Made by a program: the position numbers and the translations under genes. Positions 17,676 to 27,000 of a stretch of 64,000 bases of DNA are shown here, one piece after another (positions within the stretch are counted from its first letter, which is position 1; each line of letters opens with the position of its first letter). Source of the DNA: an uncultured Myxococcales bacterium (GTDB lineage Bacteria > Myxococcota > Myxococcia > Myxococcales > Myxococcaceae). The stretch covers positions 1 to 64,000 of the forward strand of contig CALJKW010000040.1 of the NCBI GenBank assembly GCA_937980205.1, given 5' to 3'. The notes under the pieces are model-generated. The model was not told where the DNA came from and made no database searches. It was given only the letters and a program-made list of their open reading frames with translations.

Positions 17676-17697
17676 CTGACGGCCACAGCGCTGTCAG
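17676..17697. promoter_or_regulatory. palindrome in divergent promoter region
   Basis: CTGAC-N12-GTCAG encloses the perfect 10-bp palindrome ACAGCGCTGT (17685-17694) in the 67-bp gap between the FHA gene and the AgmX-like gene. It is positioned like an operator for both. No known consensus is matched. Confidence 0.25.
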
Positions 17698-17704
17698 TCT
17701 CGAC

Positions 17705-18991
17705 ATGAACGGTCTGGCGTTGCGGTTCACGTGGGGAGAACACCGACTTCACAGCGAGGTGCTCAAGCCCGGGCGCCAACGCGCGTTTTCCGTGGGCACG
17801 GCCGAGGGCGTCGACTTTCCGTGCGCCGACGTCGCAGGCGCCGAGCGCTTCGAGCTCGTCCCCGCCGGCGCCACCGACGTGGTGCGGTTCGCGCGCGGTG
17901 TTCCGGGCACGCTGTGGCGTGGCGACGAAGCGCGCACCTTGTCCGCTGCCGTCGAGCGCGGTGAAGCGGTGCCGGACGGAGATGGGTGGGCGGTGACCCT
18001 GGGGCCGCGCGACGCGGTGACGCTGGAGCTGGGCTCGGTCGGCGTCGAGGCGCTGCCGGTGCCGCTGCCGAAGGCGGTGAAGGCGGATCCACTCGAGGCG
18101 ATCGACCTGCGGATGCTGAACATCCTCGCCGTGGTGCTCGTGCTGTTCGGCGCGGGAGTCGTCGCGGCGATCTCCCACGAAGGCGACGAGTACTCGGACG
18201 ACGACATGCCGTCGCAGACGAAGGTGCTCGCGCGCTTCGTCGCGCCGCCGCCGCCGCCGTCGAAGGCGCCCGCCTCCGCCGCGGCAGATCCGTCGAAGAA
18301 GGCGCCGGCGAAGGCGGGCGAAGCTCCGAAGCAGAAGGTGACGGAGAAGGCGTCGGCGTCGAAGGGCAGAGACCCGAAGGCCGTCGCGCAGCAGCTCGGC
18401 AGCTTCATGAACGACCTGTTCAAGGACCGCGGAGGCGACTCGTTCGGCGAGGTCGTCGGCGGCCTGAAGAAGAGCAGCCTCGCCGCGAACGGCATCACCG
18501 GCCTCGCGCTCAAGGGCGACGGCAACGGCGGCGGCGGCGCCGAGACCATCGGCCTCGGCGGCATCGACCGGCCGGGCAGAGGCAAAGGCCCGGGCTGGGC
18601 GCCCGAGGGCGTCGGCGTGCTCTGCAAGGCCGGCACGGACTGCAAGCAGAAGCCGGTGCCCGAGCCGATCCCCGACGGCACGGTGACCGTCGTCGGCATG
18701 GACAAGGAGCTCATCCGCCAGGTCATCCACCAGCACCGCAACGAGGTGCGCTTCTGCTACGAGCTCGAGCTGACGCGGAACCCGAAGCTGCAGGGGAAGA
18801 CGGCGGTGAAGTTCCTCATCTCGGGCAGCGGCGCGGTGACGGCGTCGCAGGTCGTCGAGTCGACCGTGAAGTCGCAGCAGCTCGAAGACTGCGTCGCGGG
18901 CCGCGTGCGGATGTGGCAGTTCCCCAAGCCGCCCGGCGGCGGCACGGTGAGCGTCACGTACCCGTTCGTCTTCCGCGCGACCGGGCAGTGA
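17705..18991 (+). CDS. AgmX/PglI C-terminal domain protein
   Basis: A 428-aa protein. The N-terminal 125 residues form a beta-rich, FHA-like domain. One membrane helix follows (MLNILAVVLVLFGAGVVAAI, about 139-158), then a Pro/Ala/Lys-rich linker and a Gly-rich segment. The C-terminal domain (about 335-425: IRQVIHQHRNEVRFCYE ... FLISGSGAV ... MWQFPKPPGGGTVSVTYPF) is the AgmX/PglI or TonB-like C-terminal domain typical of myxobacterial gliding and envelope proteins. It probably spans the periplasm from an inner membrane anchor. Its association with gliding here is inferred from the family only. Confidence 0.85.
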   Translation: MNGLALRFTWGEHRLHSEVLKPGRQRAFSVGTAEGVDFPCADVAGAERFELVPAGATDVVRFARGVPGTLWRGDEARTLSAAVERGEAVPDGDGWAVTLGPRDAVTLELGSVGVEALPVPLPKAVKADPLEAIDLRMLNILAVVLVLFGAGVVAAISHEGDEYSDDDMPSQTKVLARFVAPPPPPSKAPASAAADPSKKAPAKAGEAPKQKVTEKASASKGRDPKAVAQQLGSFMNDLFKDRGGDSFGEVVGGLKKSSLAANGITGLALKGDGNGGGGAETIGLGGIDRPGRGKGPGWAPEGVGVLCKAGTDCKQKPVPEPIPDGTVTVVGMDKELIRQVIHQHRNEVRFCYELELTRNPKLQGKTAVKFLISGSGAVTASQVVESTVKSQQLEDCVAGRVRMWQFPKPPGGGTVSVTYPFVFRATGQ

Positions 18992-19101
18992 CCGGGCCGT
19001 AACGCGAAACGGACGCGCGGTTTCACGATGGTGACGTTCGCGGGGCCCCGCTCACTGTGTGGTGAAGGTCGGCACCTCGCGTGCAGCGCAGCCGGGCCCC
19101 C

Positions 19102-21510
19102 ATGCCCAAGCGCCCCTCGTCGTCTTCGTCGTCTTCTTCGAAAGCAACGGTCACCAGCGCCCGCTCGACGGTGAGCGGCCCCTCGCGGAAGGAGGCGAAG
19201 CGCAGCGCCGACGCCGCCGAGCGCAAGCTGCAGGCGACGCAGGCGCTGGCCGAGAAGTTTCCGTTCAACGAGAACAAGGCGGGCGAGTTCGGCCGGGCCG
19301 CTGCGGATCCGAAGCCGGGCAAGACGGCGGCTCCCGATGACACCAGCGCGACGGGCAGCACCCTCACCGAGGTCGTGCCGTCTGCGAAGGTCGGCACCGG
19401 CCGGCCGCGGTACGGCGTGAACCAGGCGGTGGGCCCTCTCGACCAGGTGCGCGCCGACGGCAGCGGGCAGCGGCTCACCACGAACTTCGGTGTTCCGCTG
19501 GCCGACAACCAGAGCTCGCTGAAGGCGGGCCTGCGCGGCCCGGCGCTGCTCGAAGACTTCATCCTGCGCGAGAAGATCACGCACTTCGATCACGAGCGCA
19601 TTCCGGAGCGCATCGTTCACGCGCGCGGCTCGGGTGCTCACGGCTTCTTCGAGTGCACGCGCGCGATGACCGACCTCACGCGCGCGTCGCTGTTCGCGCA
19701 GGCCGGCAAGCGGACGCCGGTGTTCGTGCGCTTCTCCACGGTCGCCGGCGAGCGCGGCTCGACGGACACCGCGCGCGACGTGCGCGGCTTCGCGGTGAAG
19801 TTCTACACGGACGAAGGCAACTGGGACCTCGTCGGCAACAACATCCCCGTCTTCTTCATCCAGGACGCGATGAAGTTCCCCGACCTCGTGCACTCGGTGA
19901 AGCCCGAGCCGCACCACGCGATGCCGCAGGCGGCGAGCGCGCACGACACGTTCTGGGACTTCGTGTCGCTCATGCCCGAGTCGACCCACATGTTGATGTG
20001 GGCGATGAGCGACCGCGCCATCCCGCGCAGCTACCGCATGATGCAGGGCTTCGGCGTTCACACGTTCCGCTTCGTGAACGCGCAGGGCAAGTCGACGTTC
20101 GTGAAGTTCCACTGGTCGCCGAAGCTCGGCACGCACTCGCTCGACTGGGACGAAGCGGTGAAGATCTCGGGCGCGGATCCGGACTTTCACCGGAGAGACC
20201 TCTGGGAAGCGATCGAGAGCGGCAACTTCCCCGAGTGGCAGCTCGGCGTGCAGCTGTTCTCGGAGAAGGACGCCGAGCGCTTCAGCTTCGACATCCTCGA
20301 CGCGACGAAGATCGTCCCCGAAGAGCTCGTGCCGGTGCAGCCCATCGGCCGCCTCGTGCTCGATCGCAACCCGGACAACTTCTTCGCCGAGACGGAGCAG
20401 GTCGCCTACTGCGTCTCGCACGTCGTGCCGGGCATCGACTTCACGAACGACCCGCTGCTCGCAGGCCGCATCCACTCGTACCACGACACGCAGCTGTCCC
20501 GGCTCGGCGGCCCGAACTTCAACCAGATTCCGATCAACGCGCCGATCGCGCAGGTGCACAACAACCAGCGCGACGGCTTTCACCAGAAGAACGTGCACCG
20601 CGGGCGCGTCTCGTACGAGCCCAGCTCGCTGTCGGGCGGCTGCCCGTTCCAGGCGGGGAAGATGGCCGGCTTCACCTCGTTCCGCGAGCCGATCGCCGAC
20701 GACAAGCTGCGCGGCAAGCCGGAGAAGTTCGCCGAGCACTTCAACCAGGCGGCGCTCTTCTGGAACAGCCAGACGCCCATCGAGCAGGCGCACATCATTC
20801 GCGGCTTCCGCTTCGAGCTGACGAAGGTGCAGGTGCCGGCGATTCGCGAGCGCGTCGTCTCGATGCTGCGCAACGTGGACGAGCGCCTCGCGCAGTCGGT
20901 CGCGTCCGGCCTCGGCATCGAGCTGCCGCCCGCGATGCCGCGCGCGGTGAAGGCTCCGCCCAAGCCCGAGGTGACGCAGTCGAAGGCGCTCTCGCTGTTC
21001 GCGCGGCCGGGAGACGGCAGCATCGCGACGCGGCGGGTCGCGATCTTCGTCGCGAACGGCATCGACGGCGCCGGAGCGAAGGCGCTGCACGCGCGCCTGA
21101 CCGAGCTGGGAGCCGTGCCGCGCTACGTCGGCCCGCGCCTCGGCGCGGTCGCGACCGAAGACGGAGACACGCTGGACGTGGAGGTGTCGTTCGAGGCCGC
21201 TCCGTCGGCGCTGTGGGACGCGGTGGCGGTGCCCGACGGTCGCGCGGCGGTGAAGCTGCTCGGCACCCTCGGCCACGCGCTCGAGTTCCTCAAAGACCAG
21301 TACCGGCACGCGAAGCCGATCCTCGTGCTCGGCGCCGGAGCGGACCTCGCCGAGAACGCCGGCGTCGCGACGATGCTGCGCAACGGCCAGCCGGACCCGG
21401 GCGTGCTCGACGGCCGGAACGAGACCGCCGCGAAGCTGATCCCGCAGTTCATTCAGGCGATCGCGCGCCACCGGCATCACGAGCGCGAGGTCGATCCCCC
21501 GGAGGTTTGA
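19102..21510 (+). CDS. katE: large-subunit (clade 2) heme catalase
   Basis: An 802-aa catalase that breaks down hydrogen peroxide in the cytoplasm. ATG 19102 is preferred to the in-frame GTG at 19081. A Ser/Lys-rich N-terminal extension of about 90 residues precedes the core. Catalytic His173 lies in IVHARGSGAHGFFE, the distal Asn246 in VGNNIPVFFIQD, and proximal heme ligand Tyr460 in IHSYHDTQLSRLGGPNF. The C-terminal 130 residues form the flavodoxin/DJ-1-like domain (RRVAIFVANGIDG) that marks the HPII type. The length slightly exceeds E. coli HPII (753) because of the N-terminal tail. It is a single-gene unit with its own terminator. Confidence 0.95.
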   Translation: MPKRPSSSSSSSSKATVTSARSTVSGPSRKEAKRSADAAERKLQATQALAEKFPFNENKAGEFGRAAADPKPGKTAAPDDTSATGSTLTEVVPSAKVGTGRPRYGVNQAVGPLDQVRADGSGQRLTTNFGVPLADNQSSLKAGLRGPALLEDFILREKITHFDHERIPERIVHARGSGAHGFFECTRAMTDLTRASLFAQAGKRTPVFVRFSTVAGERGSTDTARDVRGFAVKFYTDEGNWDLVGNNIPVFFIQDAMKFPDLVHSVKPEPHHAMPQAASAHDTFWDFVSLMPESTHMLMWAMSDRAIPRSYRMMQGFGVHTFRFVNAQGKSTFVKFHWSPKLGTHSLDWDEAVKISGADPDFHRRDLWEAIESGNFPEWQLGVQLFSEKDAERFSFDILDATKIVPEELVPVQPIGRLVLDRNPDNFFAETEQVAYCVSHVVPGIDFTNDPLLAGRIHSYHDTQLSRLGGPNFNQIPINAPIAQVHNNQRDGFHQKNVHRGRVSYEPSSLSGGCPFQAGKMAGFTSFREPIADDKLRGKPEKFAEHFNQAALFWNSQTPIEQAHIIRGFRFELTKVQVPAIRERVVSMLRNVDERLAQSVASGLGIELPPAMPRAVKAPPKPEVTQSKALSLFARPGDGSIATRRVAIFVANGIDGAGAKALHARLTELGAVPRYVGPRLGAVATEDGDTLDVEVSFEAAPSALWDAVAVPDGRAAVKLLGTLGHALEFLKDQYRHAKPILVLGAGADLAENAGVATMLRNGQPDPGVLDGRNETAAKLIPQFIQAIARHRHHEREVDPPEV

Positions 21511-21563
21511 CCCAAAGCCGTGCCCGTCGAGGCCGGCGGCGAAGCGCTGCGCGCCGCGTACGA

Positions 21564-21595
21564 GGAGCCGTCGGCCGAGCGGCTCCGCTGATTTT
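21564..21595 (+). terminator. rho-independent terminator after katE
   Basis: GGAGCCG at 21564-21570 pairs with CGGCTCC at 21580-21586 around a 9-base loop. It is followed by GCTGATTTT, a short T run, 54 bases after the catalase stop codon. Confidence 0.6.
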
Positions 21596-21664
21596 CGCCC
21601 ATTCTGTAAGGGCTCTGATCACGCGCTGCGTAATTGGAAGGGCGGCGTGCGCCGATACTCCGGC

Positions 21665-22591
21665 ATGTCCTCGCCCTTTCGACTCAGCGTGGGTTCCACC
21701 GGCGCGCCGGTTCGCCGTCTCGAGCAGGAGCTGAAGGAGCGCGGCCTGCTCCGCGGCCCCGTCGACAACGTGTTCGACGCGCGCACGGCGGCGGCGGTGT
21801 CGCGCTTCGAAGAGCAGCAGGGCTGGAAGGTGAACGGCGTCGTCGGCAAGCGCATCTGGGACACGTTCGAGCTCGGCCAGCCCACCCAGCGCAGAGGCAA
21901 CGGCGAGTTCAACGTCGTCAGCATGAACGTGAAGAGCAACCCCGAGATGCCGCAGGCGGCGGTCGTTCACGACGTGCGGCGCGCGGCGAAGCAGGGCGAC
22001 ATCATCGGCTGGCAGGAGATCGGCCCCGCGCGCTACCGCGACGCGATCCGCGATCTCGACGGCTTCGGGCACTTCATGCCGAAAGGTCTCCAGACGCCCA
22101 TCTCGTGGCGGAAGGACAAGTTCGAGCTGCTCGACTCCGGCGTCGAGCGGATGCACGGAGGCCTCGAGAAGGTCTCTCCGCACCGCCAGGTCGCGTGGGT
22201 GAAGCTGCGCAACAAGGACACCGGCGAGGTGATGGTGCACATGAACACGCACCTCGTCAGCGGCGCTTGGAACAGCAAGAAGCAGCCGTCCGACCCGTGG
22301 CGCCAGCGCATGTGGAAGAAGCACATCGCCGGCATGGAGCGGATGATCGAGCGCTTCGAGCGCCGGGGTCACCCGGTCACCATCAGCGGCGACTTCAACC
22401 GCAACCAGTTCCGCGTCTTCGGCAACGACGTGCGCTACGACAGCGGCATCCACGCGAACACGCACGGCCGCTCGACGCTCGACTACATCATGAGCACGCG
22501 GCACCGCGACCTCGACAAGCTGCGCACGCGCGTCGACAGCGGCTTCCGGTCGGATCACAACGCCGTCATCGTGCGCTACGACCTCGACTGA
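21665..22591 (+). CDS. peptidoglycan-binding domain fused to EEP-family phosphatase/nuclease
   Basis: A 308-aa protein starting at ATG 21665 (GTG 21647 is in frame). Residues about 5-70 form a PG_binding_1 domain (GSTGAPVRRLEQELKERG ... TAAAVSRFEEQQGWKVNG). The rest is an endonuclease/exonuclease/phosphatase domain: FNVVSMNVK, IGWQEIG for the metal-binding Glu, HMNTHLV, SGDFNRN and the C-terminal SDHNAVIV carrying the catalytic Asp-His pair. No signal peptide is evident, which is odd for a wall-binding module. The EEP substrate (nucleic acid, phosphoinositide or sphingomyelin) cannot be told from sequence. Confidence 0.82.
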   Translation: MSSPFRLSVGSTGAPVRRLEQELKERGLLRGPVDNVFDARTAAAVSRFEEQQGWKVNGVVGKRIWDTFELGQPTQRRGNGEFNVVSMNVKSNPEMPQAAVVHDVRRAAKQGDIIGWQEIGPARYRDAIRDLDGFGHFMPKGLQTPISWRKDKFELLDSGVERMHGGLEKVSPHRQVAWVKLRNKDTGEVMVHMNTHLVSGAWNSKKQPSDPWRQRMWKKHIAGMERMIERFERRGHPVTISGDFNRNQFRVFGNDVRYDSGIHANTHGRSTLDYIMSTRHRDLDKLRTRVDSGFRSDHNAVIVRYDLD

Positions 22592-22597
22592 CCGAGT

Positions 22598-23947
22598 CTA
22601 GCGCCAGACGCCGAGCACTCCGATGATCTGGCCGTTGCCGCTGCCGCTCGCGGGAGTGCGCGCGACGTCGGTGATGCCTCCGTCGGTCTCGAACCTGAGC
22701 TGGCGGATGGCGTCGAGCTCGGGGACGAGCACGCGCCCGCGCAGCATGCCGATCTCCATCAGCGTCGGCTGACCCGGCAGCTGCGGGCGACCGTTCGTGT
22801 ACGGCAGCGGGTTGCCGACGGTCCACGTGGTGCCGGTGGTGCGGCGGATCATGCGGAAGTGATCCGCGCTGTCGCTGTTCACGACGAGCACCGCGTCTGC
22901 GTACGGCGAGAAGACCAGCCCCATCGGGCTCGGCGTGGTGACGACGGTGGCCGGCGTCAGCGTGTCGCCCATCATCGAGACGAACGCGACGCGGTCGCCG
23001 CCTCCGAAGCTGCCGTTGTCGGAGATCGCGATCCACGACTGGTTCGGGCTCACCGCGACGTGCGAGTAGATGCCGTCCTGATCCGGGAAGGCCGCCGCGC
23101 CGCCGCGGTACAGGTGCTGCGTCGCGAGCGGAGCGAGCTCGACCTTGTGCACGTTGTGGCCGGTGGCGCTGTTGCCGAGCCTGCGGGCCGCGACGATCGC
23201 GCTCGGGCTCGCCGTCGGCAGCAGCACCGCCGAGCCGGGGATGTCGGCGACCCAGGTCGGGCCGTTGTTCGTCGGGCGGCCGTCGCAGCCGAGCGCGAGC
23301 TCGTAGATGCCGCCGCCGTTCGCCGGCGTGTTGAAGTCGAGCACCCAGAGGTACGCGCCCGTCTCCTCGATCATCAGCCGGTGCGCGTAGAAGCCCTGCC
23401 GGTACGCGGGATCGAGCACGGTGACTCCGCCGTCGGCGCCGAGCTCGAAGATGCCGAGCGAGCCGTCGTCCTGCACCACGTAGCCGAAGCGGCCGTCGGC
23501 GGTGAACACCATGTTCTCTTCGCCGCCGCTGCCGCGGCCCATGCGGAAGAACGTGTTCGTCGTGGTGAGCTCGCCGCCGGGCGAGAAGTTGAGGACCTCG
23601 TAGAGGTTGTCGCGCGAGCCACCGTCGGCGGGGAACGGGTGCGAGACGACCACCTTGCGGATGCGATCGGGGTCGAACGCGGTGGCCTTCGCGCAGCCCT
23701 GGACGCCCGCGTCGCCGGTGACGGTGCCGCCGCCGCTGCCTCCGGTGCCTCCGGTGCCTCCGGCTGATCCGCCGCCGGTCGCCGAGCCGCCCGAGCCGCC
23801 GGCGCCGCCTCCCGTCGCGGCGCCTCCCCCGGTGCCGGTTGATCCGCCGCCGGTGGAGCCGCTGCCGCCTCCGACGGCGCCTCCGTCGGGACGCTCGATG
23901 GGAGAACCGCATGCGAAGAGCAGGGCCAGCACGAGGGCGCGTTTCAT
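22598..23947 (-). CDS. Gly-rich-linker lipoprotein with propeller-like domain
   Basis: A 449-aa lipoprotein. The signal MKRALVLALLFAC is followed by a linker of about 60 residues made almost only of Gly, Ser, Thr and Ala, a common myxobacterial surface-lipoprotein feature. The remainder contains repeating blade-like strands (MVFTADGRFGYVVQDDGSLGIFEL, VAVSPNQSWIAISDNGS, GLVFSPYADAVLVVNSDS) suggesting a beta-propeller. It is probably exposed on the cell surface. No enzyme motif is visible. It ends convergently, six bases from the PG-binding/EEP gene. Confidence 0.8.
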   Translation of the reverse strand: MKRALVLALLFACGSPIERPDGGAVGGGSGSTGGGSTGTGGGAATGGGAGGSGGSATGGGSAGGTGGTGGSGGGTVTGDAGVQGCAKATAFDPDRIRKVVVSHPFPADGGSRDNLYEVLNFSPGGELTTTNTFFRMGRGSGGEENMVFTADGRFGYVVQDDGSLGIFELGADGGVTVLDPAYRQGFYAHRLMIEETGAYLWVLDFNTPANGGGIYELALGCDGRPTNNGPTWVADIPGSAVLLPTASPSAIVAARRLGNSATGHNVHKVELAPLATQHLYRGGAAAFPDQDGIYSHVAVSPNQSWIAISDNGSFGGGDRVAFVSMMGDTLTPATVVTTPSPMGLVFSPYADAVLVVNSDSADHFRMIRRTTGTTWTVGNPLPYTNGRPQLPGQPTLMEIGMLRGRVLVPELDAIRQLRFETDGGITDVARTPASGSGNGQIIGVLGVWR

Positions 23948-24023
23948 GGCGCGGCGGTATACCCGGTTCGGGCCTCTTGACCCGGCATGAACTTCCGTTC
24001 AGTCTGCCCGGCGAGGCTCCCCG

Positions 24024-27000
24024 ATGACCGCGCTTGCGCAGCTCTCCTTCGATCCGCTCGACGAATTTCACCCCATCGTTCGCGAGTGGTTCCTCGAAGA
24101 GGTCGGGCAGCCGTCCGCGCCACAGCTCCAGGGCTGGCCCGTCATCCGCTCGGGGAAGAACGTGCTCATCGCGGCGCCGACGGGCTCGGGCAAGACGCTC
24201 ACCGCCTTCCTCGCGTGCCTCGACGAGCTGTTCCGCGCCGCCTGCGACGGCACGCTCGAAGACGAGACGCGCGTGCTCTACGTCTCGCCGCTCAAAGCGC
24301 TCGGCAACGACGTGCAGAAGAACCTGCTGCAGCCGCTCGAGCGCCTGCAGGCGCGGGCGGCCGCGAAGGGCCTGAAGCTGCAGCCCATCCGCGTGATGGT
24401 CCGCACCGGCGACACGCCGTCGCACGAGCGGCAGGCGATGGTGAAGAAGCCGCCGCACGTTCTCATCACCACGCCCGAGTCGCTCTTCCTGTACCTCACC
24501 GCCACCCGCTCGCGCGCGACGCTCACGAAGGTGAAGACGGTCGTGGTCGACGAGATTCACGCGCTCGCGCGAGACAAGCGCGGCTCGCACTTCGCGCTCT
24601 CGATGGAGCGGCTCAAGACGCTCGGGCCGGTCGCCCCGCAGCTCATCGGCCTGTCTGCGACCGTGCGGCCGCTCGAGCTGCTCGCGCGGTACCTCACCGG
24701 CACCAGCCAGTCGTGCGAGCTGGTGCAGATCGGTCACCTCCGCCCGTGGGAGCTCTCGGTCGAGACTCCGGAAGACGAGCTCAGCGCGGTGGCGACCCAC
24801 GAGATGTGGGGCCAGATCTACGACCGGCTCGTGGCGCTCACGAAAGAGCACCGCACGCTGCTCGTCTTCACGAACACGCGCCGGCTCGCCGAGCGCGTGG
24901 CGCACGATCTCGGCGAGCGCCTCGGCGAAGGCCTCGTCGCCGCACACCACGGCTCGATGTCCCGCGAGCTGCGGCTCAAGGCCGAAGAGGCGCTCAAGGC
25001 CGGCAAGCTCAAGGTCATGTGCGCGACCGCGTCGCTCGAGCTCGGCCTCGACATCGGCTCGATCGACCTCGTCGTGCAGCTCGGCACGCCGCGCTCCATC
25101 TCCGTGATGCTGCAGCGGCTCGGCCGCGCGGGGCACCGCCTCTCGGCGATCTCGAAGGGCATCCTGTTCGCGTTGACGCGAGACGAGCTCGTCGAGTGCA
25201 CCGCGCTCTTGCGCGCGATCAAGGAAGGCCGCCTCGACGCCGTCCGCATGCCCGAGCGCCCGCTCGACGTCCTCGCGCAGCAGGTCGTCGCCGAGGTCGC
25301 GGCGCGCGACTGGAGAGAGCGCGAGCTGTTCGCCGTGTTCAAGCGCGCGATGCCGTACGCCGGCCTCGAGTGGGCAGACTTCGAGAAGGTGCTGCAGATG
25401 ATCAGCGAAGGCGTCGCGACCACGCGCGGCCGCAGCCGCGTGCACGTCCACCGCGACCGCGTGAACGGAGAGCTCAAGGCGCGCAAGGGCGCCCGCCTCG
25501 CCGCGCTGCAGAACGGCGGCGCCATCCCCGACACGTTCTCGTACGCCGTCGTCCTCGAGCCCGAGGAGAAGGTCGTCGGCTCGCTCGACGAGGACTTCGC
25601 GATCGAGTCCATGCCGGGCGACGTCTTCGTCCTCGGCACGAACACCTGGCGCATCCGCCGCGTCTACGACGGGGCGGTGCGCGTCACCGACGCCGCCGGA
25701 ACTCCGCCGACGGTGCCGTTCTGGAACGGCGAGGCGCCGGCCCGCACCGAGGAGCTCTCCGCCGAGGTCGCCCGCCTGCGCGAGGACCTGATGCAGCGCG
25801 AAGACGCGCACGCCTGGCTCGAGCAGGAGCTGGGCCTGAAGCTCCGCGACGCCGCGCAGCTGCTCGGCTACGTGCGCACCGGCACGCGCACGCTGGGCGC
25901 GGTGCCGTCGCAGACCACCGTCGTCGCCGAGCGGTTCTTCGACGAGGCCGGCGGCATGCAGCTCATCATTCACGCTCCGTTCGGTGGGCGCATCAACCGC
26001 GCGTGGGGCCTGGCGCTGCGGAAGAGCTTCTGCCGCTCGTTCGACTTCGAGCTGCAGGCGGCGGCGAGCGACGACGGCATCCTGCTCTCGCTCGGCGAGC
26101 AGCACAGCTTCCCGCTCGTCGAGATCTTCGACTTCCTCAACGCGAAGACGGTGGAAGACGTGCTCACCCAGGCGGTGCTGCAGGCGCCGATGTTCGGCAC
26201 GCGGTTCCGCTGGGTCAGCGGGCGCGCGCTCGTGCTGTCGCGCATGCAGTCGGGCAAGCGGGTGCCTCCGCCGATTCAGCGCGCCCGCTCGGAGGACCTC
26301 ATCGCCGCGGTGTTCCCCGCGCAGGTCGGCTGCCAGGACAACCACGGCGGCGGAGACATCGAGGTCGTCGATCACCCGCTCGTCACCGAGTCGCTGAAGG
26401 ACTGCCTGCGCGACGCCCTCGACGTGGACGGCCTCAAGCGCGTGCTCGAGGCGATGAAGGTCGGGACCATCTCTCGCGTGGCGATGGATCTGCCGGAGCC
26501 CAGCGTGTTCGCGCACGCGATGTTGAACTCCGCGCCGTACACGTACCTCGACGACGCTCCGCTCGAAGAGCGGCGGGCGAGGGCGGTCGCGGTGCGGCGC
26601 ACGCTGCCGGCGGAAGACGCCGCGCAGCTCGGCGCGCTCGACGCCAAGGCGATCGAGCAGGTCATCGCCGACGCCCAGCCGCTGATGCGAACGGCGGATG
26701 AAGTCCACGACGCCCTGCTGCAGCTGGGAGTCCTGCCGTTCACGCTGAGCGCAGGCGCCGCAGGCGCAGCCCTTCAGGCTGCTCCGCTCAGGGTGAACGG
26801 CGAGGACTTCGAAGAGCTCCTCCGCGCCCACCGCGCCGGTACGCTGGGCCGCTTCGCGTACGCGCGCGAGCGTGTCCCCTGGGTGCGCGCGCTCTTCCCC
26901 GACGCGAAGACCCTCGAGCCGCTCGAAGGCGACGCGCCGGTCGATCGCGAGGCCGCGCTGCAGGCCGTCGTCCGCGGCCACATGGAGGTCTGCGGCCCCA

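Noticed and set aside
21520..21591. Mini ORF of 23 codons after katE
   Set aside because: It overlaps the terminator stem and has no ribosome binding site.
23978..24006. Promoter TTGACC-N17-CAGTCT before lhr
   Set aside because: Only two of six bases match the -10 consensus.
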